A stretch of DNA of 64,000 bases. It comes from an uncultured Clostridia bacterium (lineage in GTDB: Bacteria; Bacillota; Clostridia; TANB77; CAG-508). The notes below the pieces were generated by a model. It saw only the letters and a list, made by a program, of their open reading frames with translations, made no database searches and was not told where the DNA came from. Each line of letters begins with the position of its first letter. The first letter of the stretch is position 1. The stretch spans positions 62,001 through 126,000 of the forward strand of contig CANQVF010000002.1 of assembly GCA_947627185.1 (NCBI GenBank), read 5' to 3'. This document shows positions 21,880-34,259 of this stretch, one piece after another. Position numbers and translations under genes: made by a program.

Positions 21880-22596
21880 ATGGCAGGAGGCATTAAAATA
21901 AAGATGAGCTTTAAGTTAATAAATTTTAATGAAGAAACAGAAGATATATTAAAATGTGATAAATTATGTAATGATATTATTTTTATGAAATATGATGTTT
22001 CTATAAATAATATTATTGAAATTACTGAAAATGAATTTATAATATTAATTTATAAAGGACAAGTATATGATTTTAAGGAAGAAGTTGGAAAATATATTGT
22101 AAAAGAAACTGATTTAGAAATAGAAAATGAATGGGAAAATTTATTTATTAGAGATGCAGGAAATAATGATTTATGTGTAATTTTTTTAAATAAAAATATC
22201 ATTAAAAATAATAAATTACTAATTAATAAAACTATAGAAAAACAAAATCAATTTAATGGTAAATTATCTAAAATTGAATTAAATATTTATATTGAATATG
22301 ATTTTAAAATAGAAAGTCCAAAAAATTTTTTAAATAAAATAATTGGTTTGAGAAAAATATATACTAAACAAGAAATAATAGAGAAAGTTAGAAAATATAT
22401 ATTAGATTCAATTGAAAAAAGAATAAATGAAGAATTAGAAGCATATAAATTAGATATAGAAAAAATATTAAATTCTACTCAAATAATTGAAGAATTTAAT
22501 GAATATGACTCTAAACTTTTAGAGTATGGTGTAAAATTAATGAATTATAGAATAACAAAATATGAAGAAATAGATAAAAAAAATAAATTTTTTTAG
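21880..22596 (+). CDS. Hypothetical protein
   Basis: ORF without recognised family; start may be 21904. Confidence 0.6.
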   Translation: MAGGIKIKMSFKLINFNEETEDILKCDKLCNDIIFMKYDVSINNIIEITENEFIILIYKGQVYDFKEEVGKYIVKETDLEIENEWENLFIRDAGNNDLCVIFLNKNIIKNNKLLINKTIEKQNQFNGKLSKIELNIYIEYDFKIESPKNFLNKIIGLRKIYTKQEIIEKVRKYILDSIEKRINEELEAYKLDIEKILNSTQIIEEFNEYDSKLLEYGVKLMNYRITKYEEIDKKNKFF

Positions 22597-22604
22597 AATA
22601 TATA

Positions 22605-22635
22605 TTGACAATTTAGTAAATAGGGTATAAATTAT
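22605..22635 (+). promoter_or_regulatory. groESL promoter
   Basis: TTGACA at 22605-22610, TATAAA-type -10 near 22626. Confidence 0.6.
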
Positions 22636-22661
22636 TAGCAGTCGAAAACAAAGACTGCTAA
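22635..22661. promoter_or_regulatory. CIRCE element (HrcA operator)
   Basis: TTAGCAGTC-N9-GACTGCTAA, perfect 9-bp inverted repeat upstream of groES. Confidence 0.95.
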
Positions 22662-22707
22662 TTTTAAATTATATTATTAATTTAAAATCAACATATATAA
22701 TTTATAA

Positions 22708-24681
<1,974 letters not shown>

Positions 24682-24746
24682 TAAAAATAAAAAATTAAAA
24701 AAATTTTAAAAAAAGTATATGCATTTTTAAAATTTATGTATATAAT

Positions 24747-24788
24747 AAAAAAAATGATTTATGTAAAAATAAATCATTTTTTTATTTA
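24747..24788 (+). terminator. Intrinsic terminator after groEL
   Basis: aaaaaatgattta ... taaatcattttttttattt. Confidence 0.8.
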
Positions 24789-24867
24789 ATAGGAAAAAAT
24801 ACTTGTTTTTCTTATAATATTTAATAAATAAAAAAATAACTTATGATAAATGGGGGATAAAGTTATC

Positions 24868-26535
24868 ATGAAAAATGAAGTAAAAAAAGTATTATTATTA
24901 ACAATCTTTTTAATTTCAACTATGTTTTCTTTTTATAATGTACAAGCATTTACAAAAGAAATTGATCCAAAAAATTATATTACAATGCCAGAAGTAATTA
25001 ATATATCACAAGATGGCATTGCCACAGGAACGATATATCTAGATCCACAAGTAAGAGATTATAAAATATTTTATCAAAGGATAGATCTTTCTGATAGTCA
25101 AGCAAATGCTATAGTGGAAAAAAATAAAAAAGTAAATGAATATATAGAAAATGTAAACAATCAAGTACAAGAAAACAATTCAGAATTAACTAAATTAAAA
25201 CAAGATTATGATGATGCTTTAAAAAATGGAGCAACAGAAGAAGAACTTTCAAAATTACAAAGTGAATATGACAAATTATATAAAGAATATACAGATTTTC
25301 ATGATAAATCTGAACAAGAATTAGAAAAATTAGAACAAGAATATTTTGATTTAATACCAGAGTATACAAGTTCTTGGACAGAAACAAAAAATGAATCTAA
25401 TAATGTAAAAATGGATATGAATGGATATGAAGGTACATTACATTTTATTTTATGGGTTAAAATAGAAAATGGAACTAATACATATTATGATTATAGTGGT
25501 TATTCTACAGAAATAAATAATTCTTCTAGTGATGACAAAAAAGATGATGACGAACCAGCAACAGGAGAATGGACAGATTTTTCAAAAGCTGTTTTTCATT
25601 TAGAAAAAAGTGGAGTTTCAAAAGCAGTTTTGGAAATATCAGGTGTTGATGTATTAAAAGATAGTAGATATGATTTATTCATAACTAATAATCCTTCTAA
25701 ACCTAACGTATCAGATGATATGGATGATATTAAAATAATTTTGTCTTATGATTCAACTTCAAAAACATTAAAATCAGCTGATTCTGAAAAATTAGCAGAA
25801 TATATTGAATCAAATCAAGATTTATATGCTACTGTATTAGAAATTAATGTATTAAATAGTAATATAGTAACATATGGTAATAAATTAGAAAGATATGCAG
25901 AATCAAAATATAGTGATGCTTTTAGCTCAACATTTATTTCTTATAGTGCAGACCAAATTGTAACAAATTTTACACATGCAAAAGTTAATAATAGAAAAAT
26001 GCAAATAAAAGTTGGAAAAATTACAGATAAATCTATTTTACAAAAGATAAAAAGTGAGGATGTATCTGGCTTTTCTGATTTATTAAAATATGCTAAGTCA
26101 AATTCAGCTATTTATGATGAAACCGTATCAGCAGATAAAGATGATTTTTATGCAATAGAATATTCTGCTGGTGATTTGGGAAAACCAGAAAATAAATTAA
26201 TTCAATTAAACGGATTAGAAAATAAAGAATATTATTACTTATATGTAAAACCAGATGATGAAAATGGAAAATACGCCTCTAATGAAGCTGTTACATTAGC
26301 ACAAGCAAGTACTTATGATAATGGTGATTGGTATTTGTTTTTCTATGGATCATCAGATTTTAATTGGGTAAATTTGGGTGGAAGTACATCAACACCAGGA
26401 GCACCTGTTGATGATACTACTGCAAAAACAATATTACCAAATACAGGTTCAAATATAATAATATTTGTAACTACAATGTTATTTGTTGGTACAGGATTAG
26501 TACTATATAAAAAGTATAAAAATTATAATTATTAA
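24868..26535 (+). CDS. Surface protein with signal peptide and C-terminal LPNTG-type sorting signal
   Basis: N-terminal hydrophobic signal; C-terminal ILPNTGSN + hydrophobic segment + KKYKNYNY. Confidence 0.82.
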   Translation: MKNEVKKVLLLTIFLISTMFSFYNVQAFTKEIDPKNYITMPEVINISQDGIATGTIYLDPQVRDYKIFYQRIDLSDSQANAIVEKNKKVNEYIENVNNQVQENNSELTKLKQDYDDALKNGATEEELSKLQSEYDKLYKEYTDFHDKSEQELEKLEQEYFDLIPEYTSSWTETKNESNNVKMDMNGYEGTLHFILWVKIENGTNTYYDYSGYSTEINNSSSDDKKDDDEPATGEWTDFSKAVFHLEKSGVSKAVLEISGVDVLKDSRYDLFITNNPSKPNVSDDMDDIKIILSYDSTSKTLKSADSEKLAEYIESNQDLYATVLEINVLNSNIVTYGNKLERYAESKYSDAFSSTFISYSADQIVTNFTHAKVNNRKMQIKVGKITDKSILQKIKSEDVSGFSDLLKYAKSNSAIYDETVSADKDDFYAIEYSAGDLGKPENKLIQLNGLENKEYYYLYVKPDDENGKYASNEAVTLAQASTYDNGDWYLFFYGSSDFNWVNLGGSTSTPGAPVDDTTAKTILPNTGSNIIIFVTTMLFVGTGLVLYKKYKNYNY

Positions 26536-26583
26536 TATTAAAAATGATAAAAAGTAAAGTAAAAAAAATAAAGAATAAAATTA

Positions 26584-26617
26584 AACCTCATAAGTTAAAA
26601 CTTATGAGGTTATTTTT
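26584..26617 (+). terminator. Intrinsic terminator
   Basis: aacctcataagt-taaa-acttatgaggttattttt. Confidence 0.88.
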
Positions 26618-26631
26618 AATTAGTTAATAGA

Positions 26632-26754
26632 TTAACAGCATCCTCTATTGCCATTATTTCCACAGCAACAGAAAAGAATTATTAAAAGAATTATTAATAA
26701 TAAGCAATCATTATCTCCTCCGAACATTCCGCAACAACCTCTGTTTTCTGGCAT
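26632..26754 (-). CDS. Unlisted 40-aa Cys/Gly-rich small membrane protein
   Basis: Read by eye on the minus strand: MPENRGCCGMFGGDNDCLLLIILLIILFCCCGNNGNRGCC; aaaggaggatttt RBS immediately upstream. Confidence 0.75.
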   Translation of the reverse strand: MPENRGCCGMFGGDNDCLLLIILLIILFCCCGNNGNRGCC

Positions 26755-27056
26755 TTTAAAATCCTCCTTTAAAAATAAAATATGTTATTATAGAAAAATC
26801 TATAATCTGCAGTAGGTATTAAAATGTAATATAACAAATTAATACTTAATAAAAACTAGAAACTAGTTATTTAAAATCTTTAGTATGTTATATACTATGA
26901 TTTTTTATAAAAAATGTTACTGAGCAAGATAAAAATAAAATTTTAAAAAAGTATACAAAAGAATTTTTTAATGATATAATTTGTTAAAATGTATAAGTAT
27001 GCAAAAGTAAAAATTATTAAATCACAAATGAACTGAAAATAGAAAGGAAGATAATA

Positions 27057-29585
27057 ATGGGAAATATAGTTTTATTAGATGATTTAACAATAAATAAAAT
27101 TGCAGCAGGTGAAGTTATAGAAAGACCAGCTTCTGTTGTAAAAGAAATGCTAGAAAATTCAATAGATGCAGGTGCTAAAAATGTAACTATTGAAGTAAAA
27201 AATGGTGGAATTTCTTTAATAAAAATAATTGATGATGGTTGTGGTATTTCAGAAGATGATATGGAAATTGCTTTTGAAAGACATGCAACAAGTAAAATAA
27301 GGAATGCAAAAGATTTAGAAGTAGTTAAAACTATGGGGTTTAGAGGAGAGGCTTTAGCAAGTATTGCAGCTATAGCTAAAGTTGAAATGATATCAAAAAA
27401 AGAAAAAGAATCTATAGCACATAGAATTGTTGTAGAAGGTGGAAAAACTTTAGAATTTACAGAAACAGCAAGATCAGTTGGAACAACAATAACTGTTCAA
27501 AATTTATTTTATAATACACCAGTTAGATATAAATTTTTAAAGAAAGATTATACAGAAGCAGGTTATATAGAAGATGTTGTAACAAGAATAGCATTAGTTA
27601 ACAGAAATGTTGCAATTAAACTTATAAGTAATGGTAAAACTGTTATACAAACAAATGGAAATGGTGATTTAAAAACAGTTATTTATAGTATATATGGAAA
27701 AGATATAGCTTCAGAAATTATAGAAGTTGATTATGAATTCGAAGGAATGAAAGTAGTAGGAGCTATTGGAAAACCAGTTATAGCAAGAGGCAATAGGGCA
27801 AATCAATTATTCTTTTTAAATGGAAGATATATTAAAGATAAAAATTTGTCCGCAGCAGCAGACCAAGCATATAAAGGAATGATACCAGTTGGAAGATATG
27901 GATTTATAGTTTTAAACTTAGAAATGGATCCTAAATTGGTAGATGTAAATGTTCATCCAGCTAAACTAGAAGTGAGATTTGAAGATGAAACTAAAGTATT
28001 TAAAGCTATTTATCATGCAATTAAATCTAATTTAGCTAAATCTGAACTTGTTGCAAATATAGAAAATTATAATGCTCAAAATATAGATAAAAATTTAATA
28101 AATAATATAAAAGAGAATGAAACATATGAAGAAGATAAGCCAAATAATGATATAAAAACAGAAAATGTTGGAGAACTAATTAATGATAAATTTATGGAAA
28201 AATATGAAAAGAAAACAGGTTTAACTGGACTTTTCAAGAAAATTTTAAAAGAACCAGATGAAACACAAGAAGAGATAAATAATAACACTTTAGAAGAAAT
28301 ATTTAAATATAGACAAAAAATAACAGATCAACCAGATTCAAATAATAAAGTATATAAAGAATTTAAAAATGATTCAGAAATATCAAATAATGGTGTAGAA
28401 GAAAAATTAATTTCTGGTGAAACTCAAGAAATAAATACAGTTAACAATTTAATAAAAGATGAAACAAAAGATATAGAAACTGCTAAAATGATTGAAAAAG
28501 AAAATACACAAATTATAGATTCAAACAATTTATTGAAAAAAGAAGAAATAGAGAAAACACAAATTTTAGATACTGCTACTGTAAAAAAATCAACACAAGA
28601 TACAGTTATTGCCACAAAAGATAAAATAGATAATTTATCAGGAAATACAATAGTTTTAGAACAAAATATTGATTCTGAAGTATCTCAAAACAAAGAAGAA
28701 ATAGATGAAAATGCAAATAATAATGATTTTTCAAAAATAGCACAACAATTATTTGAAGGAAAAGATGATATAGATAGTACACAAGCAATAGATACTTCAA
28801 AAGTTAGAGAAGCTATAAATGAGGCTAAGTTTGAAAATAATCCTGAATTTGATGAAATGTATAAAAAAACATTTGGTGTAGATTCTTTTTCAGTTAGAAA
28901 AGAAAAAGAATTAGAAGAAAAAGAGAAGGAAAAACTAGATGTTTCAAATGATTTTTCTTATGCATCAGAAAATATGAATGTTTTTGATGATAAAGAAGAA
29001 GTAGAACAAATACCATATAAATTCATAGGAATAGTATTTTCTACATATATAATAATAGAAATAAAAAATGAAATGTATATTATAGATCAACATGCTGCAC
29101 ATGAAAGAATTATGTATGAAAAAATTAAAGAAAATTATTATAGTGATAATGAAAAAGATGAACAATTTTTACTTTTACCAGATGTTATTTCTTTAACTCA
29201 TAAAGAAATGTTAATAGCAAAAGAAAATATTGAAATGTTTTCTAAAGCAGGATTTTCATTTGAAGAATTTGGAGATAACACAATAAAATTAATGTCTGTT
29301 CCTAGTATGTGTGAAAATTTAAATACAAAACAATTATTTTTAGATATTTTAGATGAAATAGATACAGTTGCAGTTACTGCACGACAAGAAAAAGAAGATA
29401 AATTTATTGCAACAGTTGCTTGTAAATCAGCTGTAAAAGCTAAAATGAAATTAGATGAAGAAGAAGTAAAGAAACTTATGGATAAATTGTTAGAATTGCC
29501 AAATCCATTTACTTGTCCACATGGTAGACCAACAGCAATAAAAATGACTAAATATGATTTGGAGAAAAAATTTAATAGGAGATAG
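27057..29585 (+). CDS. mutL: DNA mismatch repair protein MutL
   Basis: IAAGEVIERPASVVKEMLENSIDAGA, GFRGEALASIAA, endonuclease-type motif DQHAAHERIMYE, ACKSAVKA, CPHGRPT. Confidence 0.96.
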   Translation: MGNIVLLDDLTINKIAAGEVIERPASVVKEMLENSIDAGAKNVTIEVKNGGISLIKIIDDGCGISEDDMEIAFERHATSKIRNAKDLEVVKTMGFRGEALASIAAIAKVEMISKKEKESIAHRIVVEGGKTLEFTETARSVGTTITVQNLFYNTPVRYKFLKKDYTEAGYIEDVVTRIALVNRNVAIKLISNGKTVIQTNGNGDLKTVIYSIYGKDIASEIIEVDYEFEGMKVVGAIGKPVIARGNRANQLFFLNGRYIKDKNLSAAADQAYKGMIPVGRYGFIVLNLEMDPKLVDVNVHPAKLEVRFEDETKVFKAIYHAIKSNLAKSELVANIENYNAQNIDKNLINNIKENETYEEDKPNNDIKTENVGELINDKFMEKYEKKTGLTGLFKKILKEPDETQEEINNNTLEEIFKYRQKITDQPDSNNKVYKEFKNDSEISNNGVEEKLISGETQEINTVNNLIKDETKDIETAKMIEKENTQIIDSNNLLKKEEIEKTQILDTATVKKSTQDTVIATKDKIDNLSGNTIVLEQNIDSEVSQNKEEIDENANNNDFSKIAQQLFEGKDDIDSTQAIDTSKVREAINEAKFENNPEFDEMYKKTFGVDSFSVRKEKELEEKEKEKLDVSNDFSYASENMNVFDDKEEVEQIPYKFIGIVFSTYIIIEIKNEMYIIDQHAAHERIMYEKIKENYYSDNEKDEQFLLLPDVISLTHKEMLIAKENIEMFSKAGFSFEEFGDNTIKLMSVPSMCENLNTKQLFLDILDEIDTVAVTARQEKEDKFIATVACKSAVKAKMKLDEEEVKKLMDKLLELPNPFTCPHGRPTAIKMTKYDLEKKFNRR

Positions 29586-29588
29586 TAA

Positions 29589-30506
29589 ATGAAATCTAAA
29601 GTTGTAGTTATTGTTGGACCAACTGCATCTGGGAAAACTGCATTGTCAATTGAACTTGCAAAAAAAATAAATGGAGAAATTGTATCTGCAGATTCCATGC
29701 AAATATATAAAGATATGAATATAGGTACAGCAAAAGTTACAAAAGAAGAAGCACAAAATATAAAACATTATTTAATAGATTGTGTATCTCCAGAAAAAAG
29801 ATACACTGTTTCAGATTTTAAAAAAGATAGTGAAATAGCAATACAAGAAATTTTATCAAAAAATAAAATACCTATTATAGTTGGTGGTACAGGATTATAT
29901 GTTAATTCTTTGATATATGGAATTGAATATCAAGATATGAAATATGATGAAAAATATAGAAATGAATTAATGAAAAAAGCTGAAACTACAGAAGGTTTAA
30001 AAGAACTTTATAAAAAAGCAATTGAAATTGATCCAGAAGCTATGAAAAAAATAAGTGAAAATGATAAAAAAAGAATAGTTAGAATTTTAGAGATTTATAA
30101 AGCAACTGGAAAAACAAAAACAGAACAAGAAATATTATCTAAACAAACAAAAATAAAATATGATTTTAAAATTTTTGGAATAGCTTATGATAGAGAAAAA
30201 CTTTATAATAGGATAAATCAAAGAGTAGATATAATGATTGAGCAAGGGTTAGAAGATGAAGTTAGAAATTTAATTTTAAAATATTCAAAATTTCCAACAG
30301 CAATGCAAGGATTAGGATACAAAGAAGTTGTTCAATATTTTGATGGACAGTTAACAAGAGAAGAAATGATTGAGAAAATAAAACAAGAATCAAGAAGATA
30401 TGCAAAACGACAATTAACTTGGTTTAAAAGAAATGAAAATATTATTTGGCTTAATGGGGAAAACAAATTATCTGATAATATAGATATTATTATGAAGGAG
30501 TTATAG
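29589..30506 (+). CDS. miaA: tRNA dimethylallyltransferase
   Basis: VIVGPTASGKTALSIELA, SADSMQIYKDMNIGTAK, IIVGGTGLYVNSLIYG. Confidence 0.96.
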   Translation: MKSKVVVIVGPTASGKTALSIELAKKINGEIVSADSMQIYKDMNIGTAKVTKEEAQNIKHYLIDCVSPEKRYTVSDFKKDSEIAIQEILSKNKIPIIVGGTGLYVNSLIYGIEYQDMKYDEKYRNELMKKAETTEGLKELYKKAIEIDPEAMKKISENDKKRIVRILEIYKATGKTKTEQEILSKQTKIKYDFKIFGIAYDREKLYNRINQRVDIMIEQGLEDEVRNLILKYSKFPTAMQGLGYKEVVQYFDGQLTREEMIEKIKQESRRYAKRQLTWFKRNENIIWLNGENKLSDNIDIIMKEL

Positions 30507-31729
30507 TGAAAGAAACACAAGTTAGAGCTAGTAAAATTAAAATAATAATAACAGTAATTTTTATGGCAGTTGTAATTATTTTAGTTACAAATAGTACTAA
30601 AATATTTAAAAATCCAACAGATATATATGTTGTTTCAAATGGTTCTTTATCTGATGAAGAAATGTCAGAAGGATATATAATTAGAGATGAAACGGTTTTA
30701 CAAGGCGAAAATTATAAAAATGGAATGGTACAAGTTCTTTCAGATGGAGAAAGAGTTGCAAAATCTGAAATTGTTTTTAGATATTATTCTAATAGTGAAG
30801 AATCAATTTTAAATGAAATAGCAAAATTAGATGAAGAAATAAGTGAAATTATTGAAAATAGCGGAATGAATTTACCTTCAAGCGATATAATTAGTATAGA
30901 AAAACAAATAGAAACAACAGTTGATTCAATGTATGATGTAAATTATTTACAAAAAATTCAGGAGAATAAAAATAAAATTGAAGCATATATATCTAAGAAG
31001 GCACAAATTACTGGAACATTAAGTCCATCAGATTCGTATGTAAAACAATTAACAGATAAAAGAAATGAATTAGAAAAAGAAATAGAAAATGGATCTGAAA
31101 TAATGTATGCACCAATATCTGGTATGGCATCATACAGAGTTGATGGATTGGAAAATATTTTATTATCTGATAATTTTGATTATTTAAGTACAGAATTATT
31201 AAATAGTTTTGATTTAAAAGTAGGAGCTGTTGTGCCTTTAAGTAGCGAAAAAGGAAAAATTGTTAATAATTTTGAATGCTATATAGCAACACCTATTAAC
31301 TCTGAAAAGTCAATGCTAGCTAAAGTTGGGGACAAGATTACTTTAAGATTATCAAATTCTGATGAAGTGGAAGCTGAAATAGTTTATATTAAAGAAGAAA
31401 ATGAAAATAGAATAATAGTTTTTAAAATACAAGAAGATGTTTCTGAACTTATAGAATATAGAAAAATATCCTTTGATATTATTTGGTGGAAATATTCAGG
31501 TTTGAAGATAAGTAATGCATGTTTAAATGAAGAAAATAATATTTCTTATGTGGAAAAAAATGAAACAGGATTTATTGAGAAAATTCCAATTAAAGTTTTA
31601 AGACAGAATGATACTTATTCGATTGTAGAAAATTATAGTAATGATGAATTAGCACAATTAGGTTATAGTGAAGAAGAAATTGATAACATAACTAAAATAA
31701 AATTATATGATGAAATAATATTACACTAG
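30506..31729 (+). CDS. HlyD/adaptor-like membrane protein upstream of sepF
   Basis: Single N-terminal TM, coiled-coil and barrel-like segments (YIIRDETVLQGENYKNGMVQVLSDGERVAKSE); GTG start overlaps miaA stop. Confidence 0.65.
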   Translation: MKETQVRASKIKIIITVIFMAVVIILVTNSTKIFKNPTDIYVVSNGSLSDEEMSEGYIIRDETVLQGENYKNGMVQVLSDGERVAKSEIVFRYYSNSEESILNEIAKLDEEISEIIENSGMNLPSSDIISIEKQIETTVDSMYDVNYLQKIQENKNKIEAYISKKAQITGTLSPSDSYVKQLTDKRNELEKEIENGSEIMYAPISGMASYRVDGLENILLSDNFDYLSTELLNSFDLKVGAVVPLSSEKGKIVNNFECYIATPINSEKSMLAKVGDKITLRLSNSDEVEAEIVYIKEENENRIIVFKIQEDVSELIEYRKISFDIIWWKYSGLKISNACLNEENNISYVEKNETGFIEKIPIKVLRQNDTYSIVENYSNDELAQLGYSEEEIDNITKIKLYDEIILH

Positions 31730-31885
31730 TCATACAAAAATTACAAGAAAATTACAGAAAAATTATTTTTTAATAACAAATGATAAAATTGGGAAAAAAT
31801 GCTTGACTTTATGGAAAAATAGATAGATACTATATACATACTAAGCTACAAATGAAGAGAAAAAATTAGGAGGTCTTTAGAAAAA

Positions 31886-32371
31886 ATGGCAGGAACATCA
31901 TCAATAAAAAAATTAGTTGATTTTATATGGGGAGAACCAGAGGATTCTCAAGAAGAACCTGAAGAAGAAAATGTATATAGCAATGACTATGCAGAAGACT
32001 ATGATAATGAAGAAGAAAACGAAGCAGAAGAAAATGTAGGTTTCTTCAAGAAAAGAAAAAATATTGTGCAAATGCCACAAACTCAACAAATAAAAATGAA
32101 AATTGCTAAGCCAACTAATTTTGATCAGGCTAGTGAAGTAATTATGCAACTAAAAGCAAAAAATGCAGTAGTTTTAAACTTAGAATATGTAAGCAAAGAT
32201 GTTGCTAGAAGAATTGTAGATGCTGTTTGTGGTGCTGTTCAAGCTTTAGATGGAAATATGGAAAAAGTATCTAATTCTATATTTGTTGTAGCACCATATA
32301 ATTATGATATAATTAATGAAATTGCAAAAGAAAAAATCGAAAGTAAGTTCTCTACTCCATGGATAAAATAG
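31886..32371 (+). CDS. sepF: Cell division protein SepF
   Basis: Acidic linker then KPTNFDQASEVIMQLKAKNAVVLNLEYV...RRIVDAVCGAVQALDGNMEKVSNSIFVVAP. Confidence 0.93.
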   Translation: MAGTSSIKKLVDFIWGEPEDSQEEPEEENVYSNDYAEDYDNEEENEAEENVGFFKKRKNIVQMPQTQQIKMKIAKPTNFDQASEVIMQLKAKNAVVLNLEYVSKDVARRIVDAVCGAVQALDGNMEKVSNSIFVVAPYNYDIINEIAKEKIESKFSTPWIK

Positions 32372-32389
32372 CAATTAGGAGGAAAGGAA

Positions 32390-32839
32390 ATGTTAACACC
32401 TTTAGATATAGAAAACAAACGATTTTCAAAAACATTAAAAGGTTACAATGTTGATGAAGTTGATGACTTTTTGGATCAACTTACTATAGACTACGAAAAA
32501 TTATATAAAGAGAATGCAGAATTAAAAGAGCAATTAGAATTAGGAAAAAAAGATTTAGAACATTACAAAAATGTTGAACGTACTCTTCAAAACACATTAG
32601 TTATGGCACAAACAACAGCCGAAGATATAAAAACAAATGCTCAAGAAAGAGCAAGTCAAATAATAAGAGATGCTCAAAGCGAAGCAAAAAGAGCAACAGA
32701 AACAATTACACAAGAAGAATATGAAATAAGAAAAAGAACAGAAGAACTAAAAAGACAATTCGATGTTTATAAAAGAAAAATGGAAGCTTTATTATTATCT
32801 CAACTAGAATTGTTACAAGATAAAAATGATGAAGAATAA
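32390..32839 (+). CDS. DivIVA-domain protein
   Basis: MLTPLDIENKRFSKTLKGYNVDEVDDFLDQLTIDYEKLYKEN. Confidence 0.93.
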   Translation: MLTPLDIENKRFSKTLKGYNVDEVDDFLDQLTIDYEKLYKENAELKEQLELGKKDLEHYKNVERTLQNTLVMAQTTAEDIKTNAQERASQIIRDAQSEAKRATETITQEEYEIRKRTEELKRQFDVYKRKMEALLLSQLELLQDKNDEE

Positions 32840-32854
32840 TATATAAAATAATTT

Positions 32855-32881
32855 GAGTGCAAATGAAGCACTCTTTTTTTA
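32855..32881 (+). terminator. Intrinsic terminator
   Basis: gagtgc-aaatgaa-gcactcttttttt. Confidence 0.8.
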
Positions 32882-33088
32882 TTTTTATTATATATAATAT
32901 AGTAATTTTATAAAAAAGAGATATATTTAACTTATAAACATAAAAGTATTTAAAAATTTCATAAAAGTCTTGTTAAATCGAGATTACAAAAGAATTAAGT
33001 ATGTATTACAATTGTGTTAATCTTATTGACTTATGTAATTTTTGGAATAAAATATTATATATAGTATAATTGTGTACATAGGAGTTAT

Positions 33089-33649
33089 ATGAGAATAATA
33101 AGTGGTAGCTTAAGGGGAACAAAATTATTTACTTTAGAAGGTGAAAATACTAGACCAACTTTAGATAGAGTAAAAGAAGCACTTTTTAGTAAAATAAATT
33201 ATTCTTTACCAGAAGCAAAAGTGCTAGACTTATTTTCTGGTAGTGGTGCATTAGCTTTAGAATCTTTAAGTAGAGGTGCTAAAATTTCTTATTTATGTGA
33301 TTCTTCACGAGAAGCTATGAAAATAATAAAACAAAATGTTGAAAAAACTAGAACACAAGATAAAACAATTTTACTAAATTGCGATTTTGAAAAAGCATTA
33401 CAACATTTTAAAGAAAATAAAATTAAATTTGATATAGTATTTTTAGACCCACCATATAAAACAAACTTTGCTGAAATTTCTGCAAAAGAAATAATAGAAA
33501 ATGATTTGTTGGAAGAAAATGGAATTATTATTTTAGAAACAGATAATAAAGATAAAGTAATAGAAAATTTAGATTTAAGTTTACTAAAGATAAAAGATAT
33601 AAAGAAATACGGAAGAATATATCTTCTATTTTTAGGAAAGAATATATAA
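33089..33649 (+). CDS. rsmD: 16S rRNA (guanine(966)-N(2))-methyltransferase RsmD
   Basis: MRIISGSLRGTKL, RPTLDRVKEALFSKI, LDLFSGSGALALE, IVFLDPPY. Confidence 0.94.
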   Translation: MRIISGSLRGTKLFTLEGENTRPTLDRVKEALFSKINYSLPEAKVLDLFSGSGALALESLSRGAKISYLCDSSREAMKIIKQNVEKTRTQDKTILLNCDFEKALQHFKENKIKFDIVFLDPPYKTNFAEISAKEIIENDLLEENGIIILETDNKDKVIENLDLSLLKIKDIKKYGRIYLLFLGKNI

Positions 33650-33692
33650 AATTTTAAAATAATTTTGTATATTTGGAAAGGAATGAAAAAAG

Positions 33693-34172
33693 ATGGAAAT
33701 CTTTGCACTACTAGAAGCCTTGGAAGATATCTTAGAAAAAAGCAAAACATTGCCTTTTACAGAAAAGAGTATTGTTGAAAAGGATCAGTTTTTAGATATA
33801 ATTAAAGAGATAAGACTTAGATTACCAGATGAATTAAAACAAGCAAAATGGATAAAGGAAGAGCGTGAAAGAATTATTAGTGAAGCTCAAAAAGATGCTA
33901 ATGATATTGTAAAAGAAGCAGAAAATAGAATTATTTCTATGATTGATGAACATGAAATAACTAGAAAAGCTTATGATAAAAAAACAGAAATAATAGCTGA
34001 TGCAAATGAAATGTATAGAGAAATTACTCAGGGTACAAATACATATGTTGATGGAATTTTAGCTAATATTGAAAGTAGTATGATGGAATTAGGAAAAACA
34101 TTAAACAATGTAGAGATATCTGTCCAAAATGCATTAGAAACAATACAAAATAATAGAAAAGAGTTGAAATAA
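33693..34172 (+). CDS. Coiled-coil protein (ATP-synthase-subunit-like coiled-coil)
   Basis: ERERIISEAQKDANDIVKEAENRI; downstream of rsmD. Confidence 0.6.
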   Translation: MEIFALLEALEDILEKSKTLPFTEKSIVEKDQFLDIIKEIRLRLPDELKQAKWIKEERERIISEAQKDANDIVKEAENRIISMIDEHEITRKAYDKKTEIIADANEMYREITQGTNTYVDGILANIESSMMELGKTLNNVEISVQNALETIQNNRKELK

Positions 34173-34175
34173 TGA

Positions 34176-34226
34176 AGGCCAGAATCAAAATCAATTAAAA
34201 TTGATTCTGATTTTGGCTTTTATTAT
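34176..34226 (+). terminator. Intrinsic terminator
   Basis: aggccagaatcaaaatcaatt-aaaattgattctgattttggctttt. Confidence 0.75.
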
Positions 34227-34259
34227 TAAAAAGTAAATCCAATTTAGGAGGATGTAGCA

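Noticed and set aside
29198-29698. Minus-strand 166-aa ORF across mutL/miaA junction
   Set aside because: Antisense to two well-supported genes
33289-33750. Minus-strand 153-aa ORF
   Set aside because: Antisense to rsmD and the next gene start
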